From: Schistocephalus solidus
Lineage: Eukaryota; Platyhelminthes; Cestoda; Diphyllobothriidea; Diphyllobothriidae
NCBI GenBank assembly: GCA_017591395.1
Contig: WEDG01011610.1
Coordinates: 1 to 64,000 of the forward strand
Length of the DNA stretch: 64,000 bases
Reading direction: 5' to 3'
Shown here: positions 21,768 through 33,412 of the stretch, piece after piece
How the letters are laid out: each line of letters opens with the position of its first letter
How positions within the stretch are numbered: the first letter of the stretch is position 1
The notes under the pieces: generated by a model
What the model was told of the DNA's origin: nothing
Seen by the model: only the letters and a program-made list of their open reading frames with translations
Database searches by the model: none
Made by a program: the position numbers and the translations under genes

Positions 21768-23560
21768 AAAGGTCCTGCCTCGTGGCTTATTTGTCTCCCT
21801 ATACAATTTTTATACACCTTATTTTGGACATAGTCTTTCATACAAAATTCCCTTTGTCGCCGGGGCTTCGACTGTGCCTGCTGTCCCTCTCATGCCTAGT
21901 CGACCTCAACTTTCTGACTGGGCTTGTTCGGTGCCCAGCTGGGTTTCCTTGTGTTTAGTAGACATTTTCCCCTTTCCACGTCGTTTGTTTGTTTTTTTTA
22001 AAGCGCCCATCGCTTGCGCCGCTAGATCCTTGTCCTACACTCATTGTGGATGCCTTTCGGAAAATTCTTCTCTTCCCCCCCCTTTCGGAGCCCATTTCAC
22101 TGTTTACCTGAATTTTCTTGCATAAACGCTGCTCCGCTCAATCTGTCCGCCTCCAAAGCAAAATTGGGTTCGCTCTTTTTTACTGATCAGGCACGTAACC
22201 CGCATTTACCTTCCATCGAATTTTATTAACTTTTTCAATGCATTTTTAGTATTTTAGCGATGTTGGAGCTTTACGGTTGGTAACCTTTTGTCAGACTGAT
22301 GGTTGGCTAAACACTCCCTTATTATTGTGCACCAAAATTTCTGACTTGGGAGGCGTCCCTGTAGCAGAAAGACAGAAGCCTCCTTACTGCGACTCCAGTT
22401 GCAATTGCCCCTTCTTAGTGCTCTCTTGGGTGTGATGCCACTGCGAGCAAGGTCCGTTTCTGTCAGTTATGCACGTCTGTGGGATTCGAGAGGATGAGGA
22501 GGGGCGAAATTCTTAGTCAGCCATCTAGCCCACTTCCCTATGCAGTCATCTTCACTCAGTTTTGTGACTTACGCAAGCTGGACGAGAGAAGATTAAGTTA
22601 GGCCCATCACCTGCAATCCGTCCCGCTTATAATAAGTCTGGTGCTCTTCGAAATGTTGTAGTGCCTTAAACGTCTTGCCAGCCTGCGCCAGAAATTCCTT
22701 GCCCAGATTGACTTTGGGTCGCAGTTACTTCTTGTTGATGTGGCTTTATGGCGAAATTTGCCCGTGGCGTCCGAGTGACCGAATTGTGGTCTGTACCCGT
22801 GTTGGGATCAGTTCGCTTGCGATATCTAAGAGACAGAGTTGAATGCAAAACTTTTATTGCATCGTGGTCTAGGCCTGCCATTATAAAATGAAGAAAAATG
22901 GTTTAAAGCTGCTCAAGTAACCTTTGCCGCAATGTATTTCAACTGCAACTTCTTGCATTCCGTTCAAGTGCCCTACTGTCTGAGCTAACAGAGGTCGCAG
23001 CAGGTTTTGCAAGATTCCATAGTCCACTTGAGTCACGTTACTGGTTGTATGCATACATAGGCACTTTTATTTGGGTTGCGGAACAAGTCTCAGCTAAATG
23101 TCCGCGTGCAGTCTTTTATCCACTGGTGGTGCATCAAAATAGCTTAGGTTATGTTGGACGGGATAATGCATTCCGCCGTCTGCTTCTACTTACTTGCCGC
23201 CATCTAGCGCTGCGGACTTGCTATGGACTCTACCGAAAGACTGAAGATGATGGTGCGCTAATCCACAAAAATTTAATTATCGCACATCCTACGTCAGGAG
23301 GAAACAGCAGCCAAGGACCGTTTGAGATGGCTCGCGAAGACTTACAAATCCACGATGATTTCAGCTCCAAGAAAAAGGTCGACTGATCTAACCGTTTTTG
23401 AAAAAAAAGTATATTTCCATGCGGCGTTAGTAGATCTTTGGAATCATTTCTTTCTGTGACCTGGGAATTTCTATTTCGTATGTACGAATAGGTCTCATGA
23501 CAACTTATACTTACCTTCTCCGTATAAAACAGGGTTGGTCTAAAATACTATCTAACCCTT
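21768..23560. other. 3' flank of the UBAP1-like gene, no recognised gene
   Basis: Contains the UBAP1-like 3' untranslated region of unknown length. A pyrimidine-rich stretch lies at 21.85-22.1 kb, a short dispersed repeat near 22.35 kb, and an unidentified open frame at 23045-23386. No canonical AATAAA was seen soon after the stop. Confidence 0.4.
22345..22400. repeat. Short dispersed repeat, copy 1
   Basis: cttgggaggcgtccctgtag followed by agaagcctcc. A related stretch is at 33752-33795 (attgggaggtatccctgtag, then gaggcttc). Its class is unknown. Confidence 0.35.
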
Positions 23561-24640
23561 GCTGCTAGGAACGTTCGCGAAACAGCTTGGCTAAGGCATC
23601 TCAGGAGTGCACTCGACGTGTTTCCTCGAGAAGGAACATTGACGAACAGAGCTTTATTTTCCGCAGTTAGTGTGGTGGATTTTACTGGTCTCGCAACCAT
23701 ATTTATTGCAATAAGTTTTCTAGCCAACTCATTCACCTTCTGTACAGACGCAGCCTGCATTTTCGTTGGATCTACAGCAATTGGAATGTAAGCCCCTCTG
23801 TCAGTAAAGGTTTCGTTGGCCTTATTTTCATACTCAATCTTGTTCATGATGATGGTTGCACCACCTTTTTCAGCAGATACAACAACGATACTGTCGTCCG
23901 ACCTCAGGGTGTGTAATCCCCTTTCTTCTTCCTTGTGGCAAGGTTTGCTGATGTTTTCTTTTCAGAGGAGGCCCGTAGCACAGCTGCATACGTCTGCAGC
24001 GATGGATGAATTTAGTAGGTGGGATTCGAGGCTGGCTAAGAAGCTCGTAGGCACAGCATCGTTATGACTGAACCGTATCCCTTTAGGGAGCAGGCTTGTC
24101 TCAGTGGGTGTGAGACTCCTTTTCGAAAGGTTTACAACTCTCGTAAACATAGTTGTCGTTGATAGGACAGAGAAGAGCTTGGAGCTTTTCTTGATGATCG
24201 ACTCGTTTCTTCCTACGAACCTCCTTGGTGGTAGCATCTAAGGGCCGCAGTACATTTTAAAAAATGTCTTCGGGTAGGGATTAAATGCAATGGTTCTTAA
24301 GGTCAGAAATTATTGCCTCAAATCGACGATTTGTAAGTACCGATGAATGCATTATATCGTTTGATGTGGTTGCTCTATTTTTCTCAATACCACATAACTT
24401 GGCAATTGAGTGTAGCTCGACGCCTATAGGAAACTCCCATTGAAATTCGAACGCAGCACTTTTTAGACATGCTTGGGCTCTACCTTAAGAATTGTTATCG
24501 ATTAGATTATAAGCATTACCAACAGGCCAGGGACACCCCAATGTGTTCACCGATATTGAGGCTACTCGCCGAACTCGTCTGGCAACGATTAGAAGAGGTA
24601 AAGTGCATTCCGAGATGGTATAACGAATAAGGAAGGCTTT
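23560..24640. mobile_element. Penelope-like element with inverted 5' part
   Basis: Two PLE pieces meet head to head near 24.25 kb. On the minus strand, 24240 to 23560 encodes the N-terminal region: VVNLSKRSLTPTETSLLPKG, then IEYENKANETF and YIPIAVDPTK. On the plus strand, 24290 to 24610 encodes the RT core: SFDVVALFFSIPHNLAIE, then ARDTPMCSPILRLLAELVWQ (the usual GTPMGSP block, here with Cys and Arg changes). A polymerase aspartate region further on is not recognisable. The geometry equals that expected after twin priming. Both parts carry stops. Confidence 0.78.
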
Positions 24641-26190
24641 CAGAAAATCGAGTTGTACTCATTAATTTTCAAATTAGGGGCACCATCTTGTCGTCAAAAG
24701 TAATGAACAGAGCAGAAAGTGAAATGGTCCGACTAAACCAGTATGCGTGACCAGACAGGCAAGAAAGGACTAGCATGCGGAAATTAGTACTGATGAAGAA
24801 AATTGGGTGCGGTAATTTGAGATTCACTGAATTTCACCATCAGCGTTTTGGCTTCATGTGTGGCTAGACGTTACGAGTGAAATATATCCTCTCGTCTTCA
24901 AATATTCTTACAGGGAAGTCTTATCAACTTAAATTTTAGATTCAGGTTATAACTTGGTTTTGATTTTGTCTCATGCGGTTTTAACTGAGGGAACAATTTA
25001 GATTTCGTTTACTTCAGCCGGTTGACATAACTGTGCCGAAAACTGAATAAAAGTGCCTTAGATATGCAGTTACCAGCCCCTTATTAAGAATCCTTGGTAA
25101 ATGACTCATCAAATATGGACTGTCAACGTTTTTGCGATTTAAATGTGAGTCGCCCCCACCTAACACCATTTATGTTTCTGTTCTCATTCGAACTATGGGT
25201 GTTATGCTGGGCTAGGGGAAGCAAAGTCACATTTCCAGTCTTTGTTTACAGCCGGCGTGAATAGGTTAGGTAAACCGTACTTTCTAAGTCCTGAATTTTT
25301 CCAACCTTGTCTTCTATGTCGTGCCTGAGTATACATTTTGTCTTCAAACATCGCCTCAGTGTTTCATCATATAAACCTCCGTAGATGTCGGTTCTCTGAA
25401 AACGCGATGATTCTATTACTTGTTAATTTGGTAGTAAAGCTCAGATTTCGGGTTTCGTTTCAAAGTAATATCATTGTTTATGAACTTCAGTTGCCTAGCA
25501 AAGATTTTAGCAGAACACATAACCAAAATTATGAAGAATAAGCGATGCTCATAGTCGCCACCACCTTCTTTTTTGTGGGTATTTAATTATTTACCGACGG
25601 AAAATTGAAATTTTTCACCAGCAATTTGCAGCAATTAGGCTAGAAATCTCTTGCGCTAAGATGGTTATTCAAGATAAAAATCAGTAAAACCTTGGGTGCA
25701 ATCGTTAAATAAGCAACCAATCAATGTAGCTTTCTATTTATCAACTCGAAAAACACATTTGCTATGTGACCACATGCATACTCTCATTAAGACCTTACGT
25801 GTTCTTTGTCGCGGGCTTATTCGCTGCGATGTTTGCTTGTTAGTCCGTATCCGAGTTGTTATTGGGCGTGATTTCATCACCGTCCTGACCTGATGATGGC
25901 TCGATAATTCGGATCGAAGACACTGGAACTATTGGGCTCCCCGCGTGGCTAACTACTTTGACCAGGTAAATACCACAGAAAATGAAGGCAGCAGGACATG
26001 GGGCTCATTAATTATCTACGGGCCGGACAATCATGGCTCAAAAAGCTTGGACTAACAAGCAGTCTTCGCGTCAACTACGTCCCCGAACGATTAACGCGGG
26101 TGTTGCCAGTTATTTAGGCCAATGCTTGTATGGCCTTAACGTATTATAAGTTGAGTTATTTTTATCTACATTGCCCTTAATGGAACGGTC
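24640..26190. other. No recognisable gene
   Basis: Probably decayed continuation of the PLE for the first few hundred bases, then AT-rich sequence. Nothing nameable. Open frames at 25.34-25.89 kb lack motifs. Confidence 0.35.
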
Positions 26191-26860
26191 TCTCAGGATG
26201 AGTTCTGAAGAGAAGCCAAAAAATTAGGCAAGAATGAAATATGTGACTCAACTCAGGGAACAAAGGATAGGTCAGCGTGTAATACGCGACCGTACTACCT
26301 GCAAACGTAACCCCAGCTCTATCCACTGTGCTCATTAGGGTTAGCATTGGTTGCCGGGTTATTAGGGTCACACAATCTTCCGTTGGCGGTAGGAAAACCG
26401 TTAAAAGGCAAATTGCAAAGCAGCGCTTATTAGGACGCCACGGTAATTTTAAAACGCATCCATTTTGCTTAGTTAATAAAAGATTGCCCAGAGCGGGCCT
26501 CACTTTTACCTCCGTCAAGGGTCCGAATTAAAGTTGGTCAGGGCAGCTAGGAATGATATCGCGCATATTGGTTGCCGTGAGGTTAAACCACTGGATCTCG
26601 CCATCTGCACACATGTCGGGGCAACAAACTATTGTGTGATCCTACTAACCGGGGAATGAACGCTATCCCCATCGAAAACAATGCTTGGGGTTAGGATTAG
26701 GTTGACGCTCTCCTTTTGCTCATTTAGTCTCATCCATCAAAATCCTATTACTACGGGTTCCGTATTTCTCGCGAACCTATACTTTGTTCCCTGAGTTGGG
26801 TCACATTACGTTTTTTGCCCAACATTATTCTTTCAGAGCTCCCATATTCCTCTGGTCAGT
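26190..26860. mobile_element. Non-autonomous DNA-type element with long inverted repeats
   Basis: The left arm (26190-26300) contains tgactcaactcagggaacaa. The right arm (26755-26855) contains ttgttccctgagttgggtca, its near-perfect reverse complement. Similarity continues on both sides (gagttctgaa versus gagctctgaa, aatacgcgacc versus aatacggaacc), so each arm is about 100 bases. The interior holds ttagggttagc, ttattaggg and ggggttaggattagg. No transposase is visible. Target-site duplication was not resolved. Confidence 0.7.
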
Positions 26861-29800
26861 TTCCCAAAAACTTGCCTATTCGCTTCTTGCAGCAACGAAG
26901 TTTGTGTTCTTATGGAACCGCACGCCAGTTTTATGAAGAGTTTTTGCTTTTTTGTTGTGCCCATGGCAACGTGATATACGTTTGCTGTATACAGTGACAG
27001 CGAATGAGGAACAGTACCAACGTCGAAATTCCAAGTGTGCATTGATCCTCAAACATTGGCATATAAAACTGAGTGCCAATTGTCTCTATTTCAAGCCACA
27101 ATATATTTTTTTACGGTTTCCAGATACTACTCTGTCTAAAGCCATTAAGGGAAAGAAAACTTCAGAAAACTCTGCAGTACTTGATTTTCAGTTCGCAAAG
27201 GCATTCTTCGGAGGAAATGGTTAAGGTTCTAAGATTGATTTTTGCAAGGGTGTGCAGAAAACCATTTTACATTTAAACGCATATTTTCTATAGTTTCCGT
27301 TTAGAAAATCAGACGTTATGAGCACCAATGCAGTAAATTACAGGTTTAGTGCACATTAACGCGCGTAAGTCTTTCCAGAATGAGAAGGGTAACTGGAATA
27401 GACCTCGCTGGCTTCATTGCCTGGCCAACAGCAACTTCTGGGTCTGTGTAAACTTGATAGACAAAACCAGCTTTGAAGTTTAGACTGCAGGCCTAAATAA
27501 ACTCAGGTGTCTGTAAGCCTCACTTAGTCAGATGGCTTATTGCGTCGTACGGTCAGAAATATAACAATTGGTACTTCAAGTGCGAAAAGTTCAAGCGAAA
27601 GTTTTTGTTCCTTGAAATGTTGGCTGGTTAGTTTTTGAGTTGGGGTTTGGTGAATTAACGTTCTACTTAAATCCTTGCGAGATAAATGCCTACCAACTTA
27701 ATGCCCTACAATTAAAGAAATGTACGTGATTTACATTTCCTAGTGACCTGTCAGTTAAAATTCCGGGAAGACTAACCTACTGTGTTTTTATTTATAATGC
27801 TAATGTAATTTAATGCAAACATAGATGAAAAAAGTAGCTCTCATATTTAAATTCTGAAAATTCGAGTGCTATAGCATCCATATTTTTGCTACCGAGTTCG
27901 ATTTGTGAGGTATTTAGGCTAGTATTTTACTTCATAAGCACTTAAAAGATGATGGTTTAAATGTACCCGAGGCTTGATTGTGTTTAATAATTTGAGTTAC
28001 GTTATGCTAGTTTCTACATCTGCATCACCGAATGATGCAGAAATAATCAAATGCAGTCAATATACTAAGTTTTCTCCAGAAATTGCCAGAACATTATCAC
28101 GTGATCTTCAGCTGTATTTTGAACGAATTTCAAATTAAAAAGTGAAGTTGGTAAATATAAGTTTTCGGTAATTCATCATCGGGCCGGTACAATTACAAGG
28201 GAAATGAAAATGCGAGATGTTGGCAAAACATCGACTTCACTTTTCGAATTTCAACTTTTTGAACAGGTACCCCACGTACAAGAGCTGCTACAAGAAAAAT
28301 TCAAATATCCATAAGTGGATGAGCCTAACACGCATTTATTTAAAAGTCATGTAAGGAATCGCCAATAAAGCTATCACATTGTTCTTTGAAAGGACAGAAG
28401 TGCTTGCTAATGCTCAGCATAATGTTCAAAGTTTGTACACTTGATTGTCTAATCGGCAGTACTGGAATGGAGCAGTTCTACACACACTAGGAAAGGGTCA
28501 AAAAGTAGATGTCATTTTCATTAATTTCAATAGGACTTGGTCGCTGTGTGCAATCGAGGAAGCCGAGTAATACAGAGTTCACTTGCGTGAATTGAGAGAA
28601 CTTCTAGACAGGTCTATCTTAGTTCATGTGCATAAAGTTGTCGGTTGTGAGTTTATTACCTCAGCTCCTGGACACTTACTGAGTATTCTGCATGCGAACA
28701 AAGACCTTCCTTCCGGCCGCCCGCATAACCTATATTCTGTAAAAATTAGTCCTATTCGTAGGAATTTTCGATTCCGTTACAAACGAAAATTTATTTTATA
28801 CTAAACGTTGCCAAAATGATTCTTCCCTGCATTCATTTGGAAGCTAATGATGTCTTCTTTAAATCATATACTTGAGGAAAAATAATTCAGTTTCGGTCAC
28901 TATTTCTTGAGTTGGCCCATCTACAAAGTCGTTTGTCATGTTTGTAACAGGCCTGTGAAGGGCATTAAAAATGACGTCCATTAATGCTGGCCTAGCCAGG
29001 AGTACACGTCTTACTTTAATCTAGGGTTTGTTTTCACTGTTGTCCTATTACTCAAAACGAGAATTGTATGACCCGATAACAGTGAGCTTAAAATGAAGTA
29101 AACCTACATGATTATTATATAGCTGCTGTCAGTGGTCATTTGAGAAGAATTTCTTCAGCAGTTAGTCCTCTCTTGTCTTTAAGTTTTTATTTTAACGTTA
29201 ATTACAATCACCAATTATTCGTGAATAGCTTAATGTGATATCTAGATTATTTTTTTTTAGTGAAATTTATCATACTTGTTACATTTACATAACTGCCACA
29301 GGACAAATTATGCGCGTCAATCATTTTTTTGAAAATAATTTTCAATGCACAGATGTTTAGGTTTGTTGAATTTGCGGTGAAGTTAGCTTTAAAAAGATCT
29401 TCGAAAACACGAAAAATAACTTTTGATGACTCTGCTACGTGGCGGTAAGTCATAAAGATTCTCTGGAAAACCTGAATGCTGCGTAGATCGGCATTTGATT
29501 TTGCTCATGTTGCCCTGAGAGCCTAGTTTAAAAAAGAACAGTCACCTTTTAACCCTTTAAGATAATTTTTTAGGAATTAGTTTTTTTTGAATTTGCACGC
29601 AAGCTCATTGTCCTTCTGGTAAACTGGCGAAACTCAAACTTTTCTTTTGCTGACCGCATCTATTGCGTTCTTTACTTATTCATATTTGCATTGTTAAAAA
29701 ACTAATTTGCGCTATTTACTCTCAGCATTGTTTTCCTACACCTAGCATATGAACTCTAATTTTTTTGGTTATTTGATCCAGCTGTATAAAATGGGCCAAT

Positions 29801-30936
29801 CCGATTTAGACGGCGAAGTATATCTTCAGGAAAATTGCATTTTTTTATTAACGTTCGCACGTGTAAGGCAGTGAATATAATTTTTCCTCGAGAAACAGCA
29901 ATATGTTCTGCCGATATCCTACACAATATGGCTTGTTTTATGTCATTGCATTCAGGCCGCCAGTGTGTCGAATAACCATTTGAACTTGGTAAAGAATGAC
30001 ATAAAATACAAACGGTAGGATTATATTGTTTACACAAAATTGATTGGTTTACGTTCTGTCACTTAAAGCTATGCCTGCAGTTATTTAGCAGTTAAGTCCA
30101 GTTTTAGCCTCTTGTTTACGTTCTTTTAGTTGGAGTGCGCCGGCTCATCCTTTGGCAGAAAAGAGCGCTTCGTTTCTGAATATGGCTTGCGAAAGCCTTA
30201 GTCTGTTTGTAATTTCAATGTCACATTGTGAAGTCTGGGATGCCTTCAATCTCTTGATTCGTTATTTTTACCGTTCGCTAATGGCCAGGGTAACACTATG
30301 AGAAACTAAGAAGAAGATCAAATTACTAGATACACCATCTACACTTCGGTAGCAAATTCTTATTGATTATAACAGGGAAATAAGAATAAATATAAGACCA
30401 CACTTTCGTAGAACGTTTCACAAGGTTAAGGTTTTAAACTGAGCACAAGTTAATGCCTTCATGTAATTTAGAGAGCTTACGATTGAACAGGAGATTAATT
30501 CCTTTTAAAACGAGCTCCATGACATTCAGGAGCAGCATGAGGAAAAAAACGCACTGATATATCTGGTGAAGTCATTGCGTCACGTAGGAAGGGGACGTCT
30601 GCGGAAATACAAAGGGACGAGTGCTAATCAACTACTCCTGACTCCCGAGTAAGTGCGATGTTGATCACGGGTTTCGCTTAATTGCCGGCATCTCTTCCTT
30701 TCCTCCCTACACGTCAGCCACTTTATCGAGACTATGAAAATCGATTTATTAAATTGGGTTTATTGCAGTGACTACAGAAGGTTTATCTATCCGTCTTTTT
30801 TACAAAGCTTTCAATTTAAAAAATGAAATTAATGTGCGTTTTGAGGCATTGTTTTAGTTTACACAAATTTCTCTACTCCATGCTGATTTCAGATGCGCAA
30901 TTGCACATTACTACAATGGGTAAGGATGCCTTTTAT
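26860..30936. other. No recognisable gene
   Basis: AT-rich. Apart from the small inverted repeat near 28.1-28.26 kb I see nothing specific. Open frames near 26.95-27.28, 28.58-28.80, 29.25-29.45 and 29.76-30.04 kb show no motif. Confidence 0.45.
28120..28262. repeat. Short inverted repeat / possible small MITE
   Basis: The left arm aatttcaaattaaaaagtga continues agttg. The right arm, reverse complemented, reads gttgaaattcgaaaagtgaa and continues gtcg. Arms are about 25 bases with roughly 85 bases between them. No coding content. Confidence 0.4.
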
Positions 30937-31291
30937 GGCTGCCTAAACAGGACACGGGAATAGGAACGCCCCACAATACATGTGGCTTTGCGCTAAATTC
31001 CAAGGAAATTATGCTTAGGGTTAAGGTGAGGATTAGGTTTAAGCTTTCAGCTGAGGTTAGAGTTGGGGTTGGGCCATGATTAGACTAAGGGTTAAGATTA
31101 TTCTCGCGTTAACTGTAGGATTTAGGTTTCGGGTAGGACTAAGTTTAAGCTTAAGGTTAGATTTTCGTTTTATAATTTGGGTTGGTGTTAGTCTTGAGAC
31201 AAGTAAATTTACCATTCCAGGAATTAACCATAATATTCCTATTTTAAACCGCCGGGGCATTTCATATTCCCGTGTCCTATTTAGGTGGCCA
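30936..31291. mobile_element. MITE-like element with TTAGGG-like interior
   Basis: Terminal inverted repeats: tggctgcctaaacaggacac at 30936 and, read from 31290 inward, tggccacctaaataggacac. The match continues through gggaata and gccccg/a, about 38 bases in all. TA dinucleotides flank both ends, as in Tc1/mariner-type insertions. The interior (31010-31210) is a run of ttaggg, ggttaag, ttaggtt and similar degenerate units. There is no coding capacity. Confidence 0.75.
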
Positions 31292-32880
31292 TATAATGGA
31301 GCCAAACTTTACAATGATTAATCTAGCTGTTCATTCTTGGGCGGATCGCGAACATCCCATAAAGTCAATAACTCCCCTCATACTTCAAGTGCCTTCAGAC
31401 CATTGACAAGAGGATATTTTGACACATCAGGGTCAATTTGTTTGACCATTATACATGTTGCTCAGTGTAAGGTTCATCATTGAAAAAAATTGGCCTTTAA
31501 TGCAGGCCAAAATGGGGAAACTCAAAATTCCATGAAATACATGAACATGTGAGTCACTATATTTGAAAAATTGAGTCGGTCCTTTCTCTGTAACTTAACT
31601 TGATCTTAGAGCTGCAGCAATTTTCGGAAAATTTTCGCAAGTGTTGGGTTTTTCACCAAGAATCGGTTGCCTAAATAAGGCGGGAACATTCAGTCATGGC
31701 TGTATCTTGGTTAAGCAGTTTGCTTGTCCAGTGTTAGAGTTTGGCTTGCGTGACAGAGATTTGATCGGTATTGCACCAAATAAAACTGTAATGCGGAGTA
31801 TATAAATTCGAAAAAAAGATATCACGCTGGCAAAAGGTGAAAGAATCTAAGCAAGATATGACATGTCAAAATGATATCCGACAGGGAATCTGAGGAAGAA
31901 AGAGTATGTGTAATTCGTTCCCTTCCACCATTCAGCCATGAGCGAACCTCCGACTGGAGAGCGTGAGATATGCCCGGGGTCCAATGTCTCATTGAAAATA
32001 TAGATCCGAACGATCTATCACATTTGTGTCAATGGGAACCTACCTATGTGAAGGTGCTGTAACACTTTTACATCTGATTACAAAAAAGTGCTATTTCCAT
32101 TTTTTTCCGACTGTGGGTTCAAAGTTAATAAAATTATACGACTAAACTGTACCTGACATTTCAAGATAATTACGTTATTGCACAGTCATCATAATAGAAC
32201 CAGAGACAGTTCCATCTACACTGTTTACCTTTTTCACAGATTCGTATTGCCAATCTTCCAGATTCGGTTTATAAAACAGCTGAAACAAGTTTTTTCTTCC
32301 ATGAAACTGAAACCGGAACCTTAGGGTTATCGACCAACTTCTTTAGACAAGGCTGCTACTTATAGATTAACAGTTAAAATCATGTATGGCAACCATATGT
32401 TTCTTATGCAGCTTTTTTATACTATTCACCATCGTATGTCTTCGTGAAAAAATTCGGGAACTGCTTTTCGTCTAGATGATATATGATCATAACTTCTGAT
32501 GTTGCACTTGGGCTCAGTTAAGTCACGTTTTATCGAAGATTCCACATTCAATAAATATAGGTGGTCTCATAGTCCTGGTTACCACAACACACACTTTGCT
32601 TGGCAAACAAACAGACAGTTACGCGAACCCTGCGCGTCCCGCTACAAAAAGCAACAGGGAATATGTATCAGAGTCCTTCCTGCTATATCCTTCGCTATTG
32701 TTGACAGAAGGTGTAAACACTTTGACACGCGTAGCTGATACGGCTTAAAGCTCATGTCCATTTATTGCTGCAGAGTAGCCGATTCTGCAATACCACATGG
32801 ACGCGAATACGCAAATTAATTGAACGACAACATTTCCCATGTACCCCCATTAATCGGAAAGCCGTTAGCATTATATTTAT
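31292..32880. other. No recognisable gene
   Basis: AT-rich sequence between a MITE-like element and the SINE pair. Nothing nameable. Confidence 0.45.
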
Positions 32881-33158
32881 CCGTTGATGAACGCTTACAG
32901 CTCGTTAATGGAACTCAAATACCCCGTTCGCCTTGGGATTAATTCTCGAGCCCCGCCAGCAGCCGCATAACGGCTAGTAGTACAGGTAGATTAACGATGC
33001 CAACAAAGACAACGGAGACTAGAATGACCATTTCTGGCTCATTAACCGACATCAACCAGTCATACCCGACCCCAGATGATGCCCCACCCGAGGCTCGAAC
33101 CCGCACCTGTTGATCAGAAGTCCAGTGCTCTCACCATTGGGCCACAGGCTCGTTGTCA
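32880..33158 (-). repeat. tRNA-headed SINE, best copy
   Basis: On the minus strand from 33158, the head reads agcctgtggcccaatggtga and continues gagcactggacttctgat, with an A box (tggcccaatgg). A perfect B box follows (gggttcgagcct), with a TCT anticodon-like loop as in tRNA-Arg. The body is gggtggggcatcatctgggg and the tail includes gagccagaaatggtcattct. The anticodon stem is mispaired, so it is a retroposon head rather than a working tRNA. Confidence 0.72.
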
Positions 33159-33179
33159 AACCGGTTTAGATCGGGAATG

Positions 33180-33412
33180 TGAACTTTCGGTGAGGAACGC
33201 TCACCGATCGTTAACGGAACTCACTCGTTTTTCCTTGGAGTTCATTCTCGAGCCCCACCAGCAACCGCAGAGTGACTAGTGATATAGGAAGAATGATAGT
33301 AACGATAGATACAAAAAGACAGTAATGGCCATTTTTGGCTCATTAGCTGTCATCAGCAACTTCCACCCAACCCCAGGTGATGTCCCACCCAAGGCTTTAT
33401 CTCAATACCTGT
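33180..33412 (-). repeat. tRNA-headed SINE, second tandem copy
   Basis: Shares the body and tail of the neighbouring copy on the same strand. On the plus strand it has ttctcgagccccaccagcaa versus ttctcgagccccgccagcag, then ggccatttttggctcattag and ccaggtgatgtcccaccca. The tRNA-like head is degraded past aaggctttatctc. The two copies lie head to tail with about 20 bases between. Confidence 0.68.

Noticed and set aside
26177..26531. Open frames on both strands near 26.2-26.5 kb
   Set aside because: They lie in the arm and TTAGGG-like interior of the TIR element and show no transposase motif.
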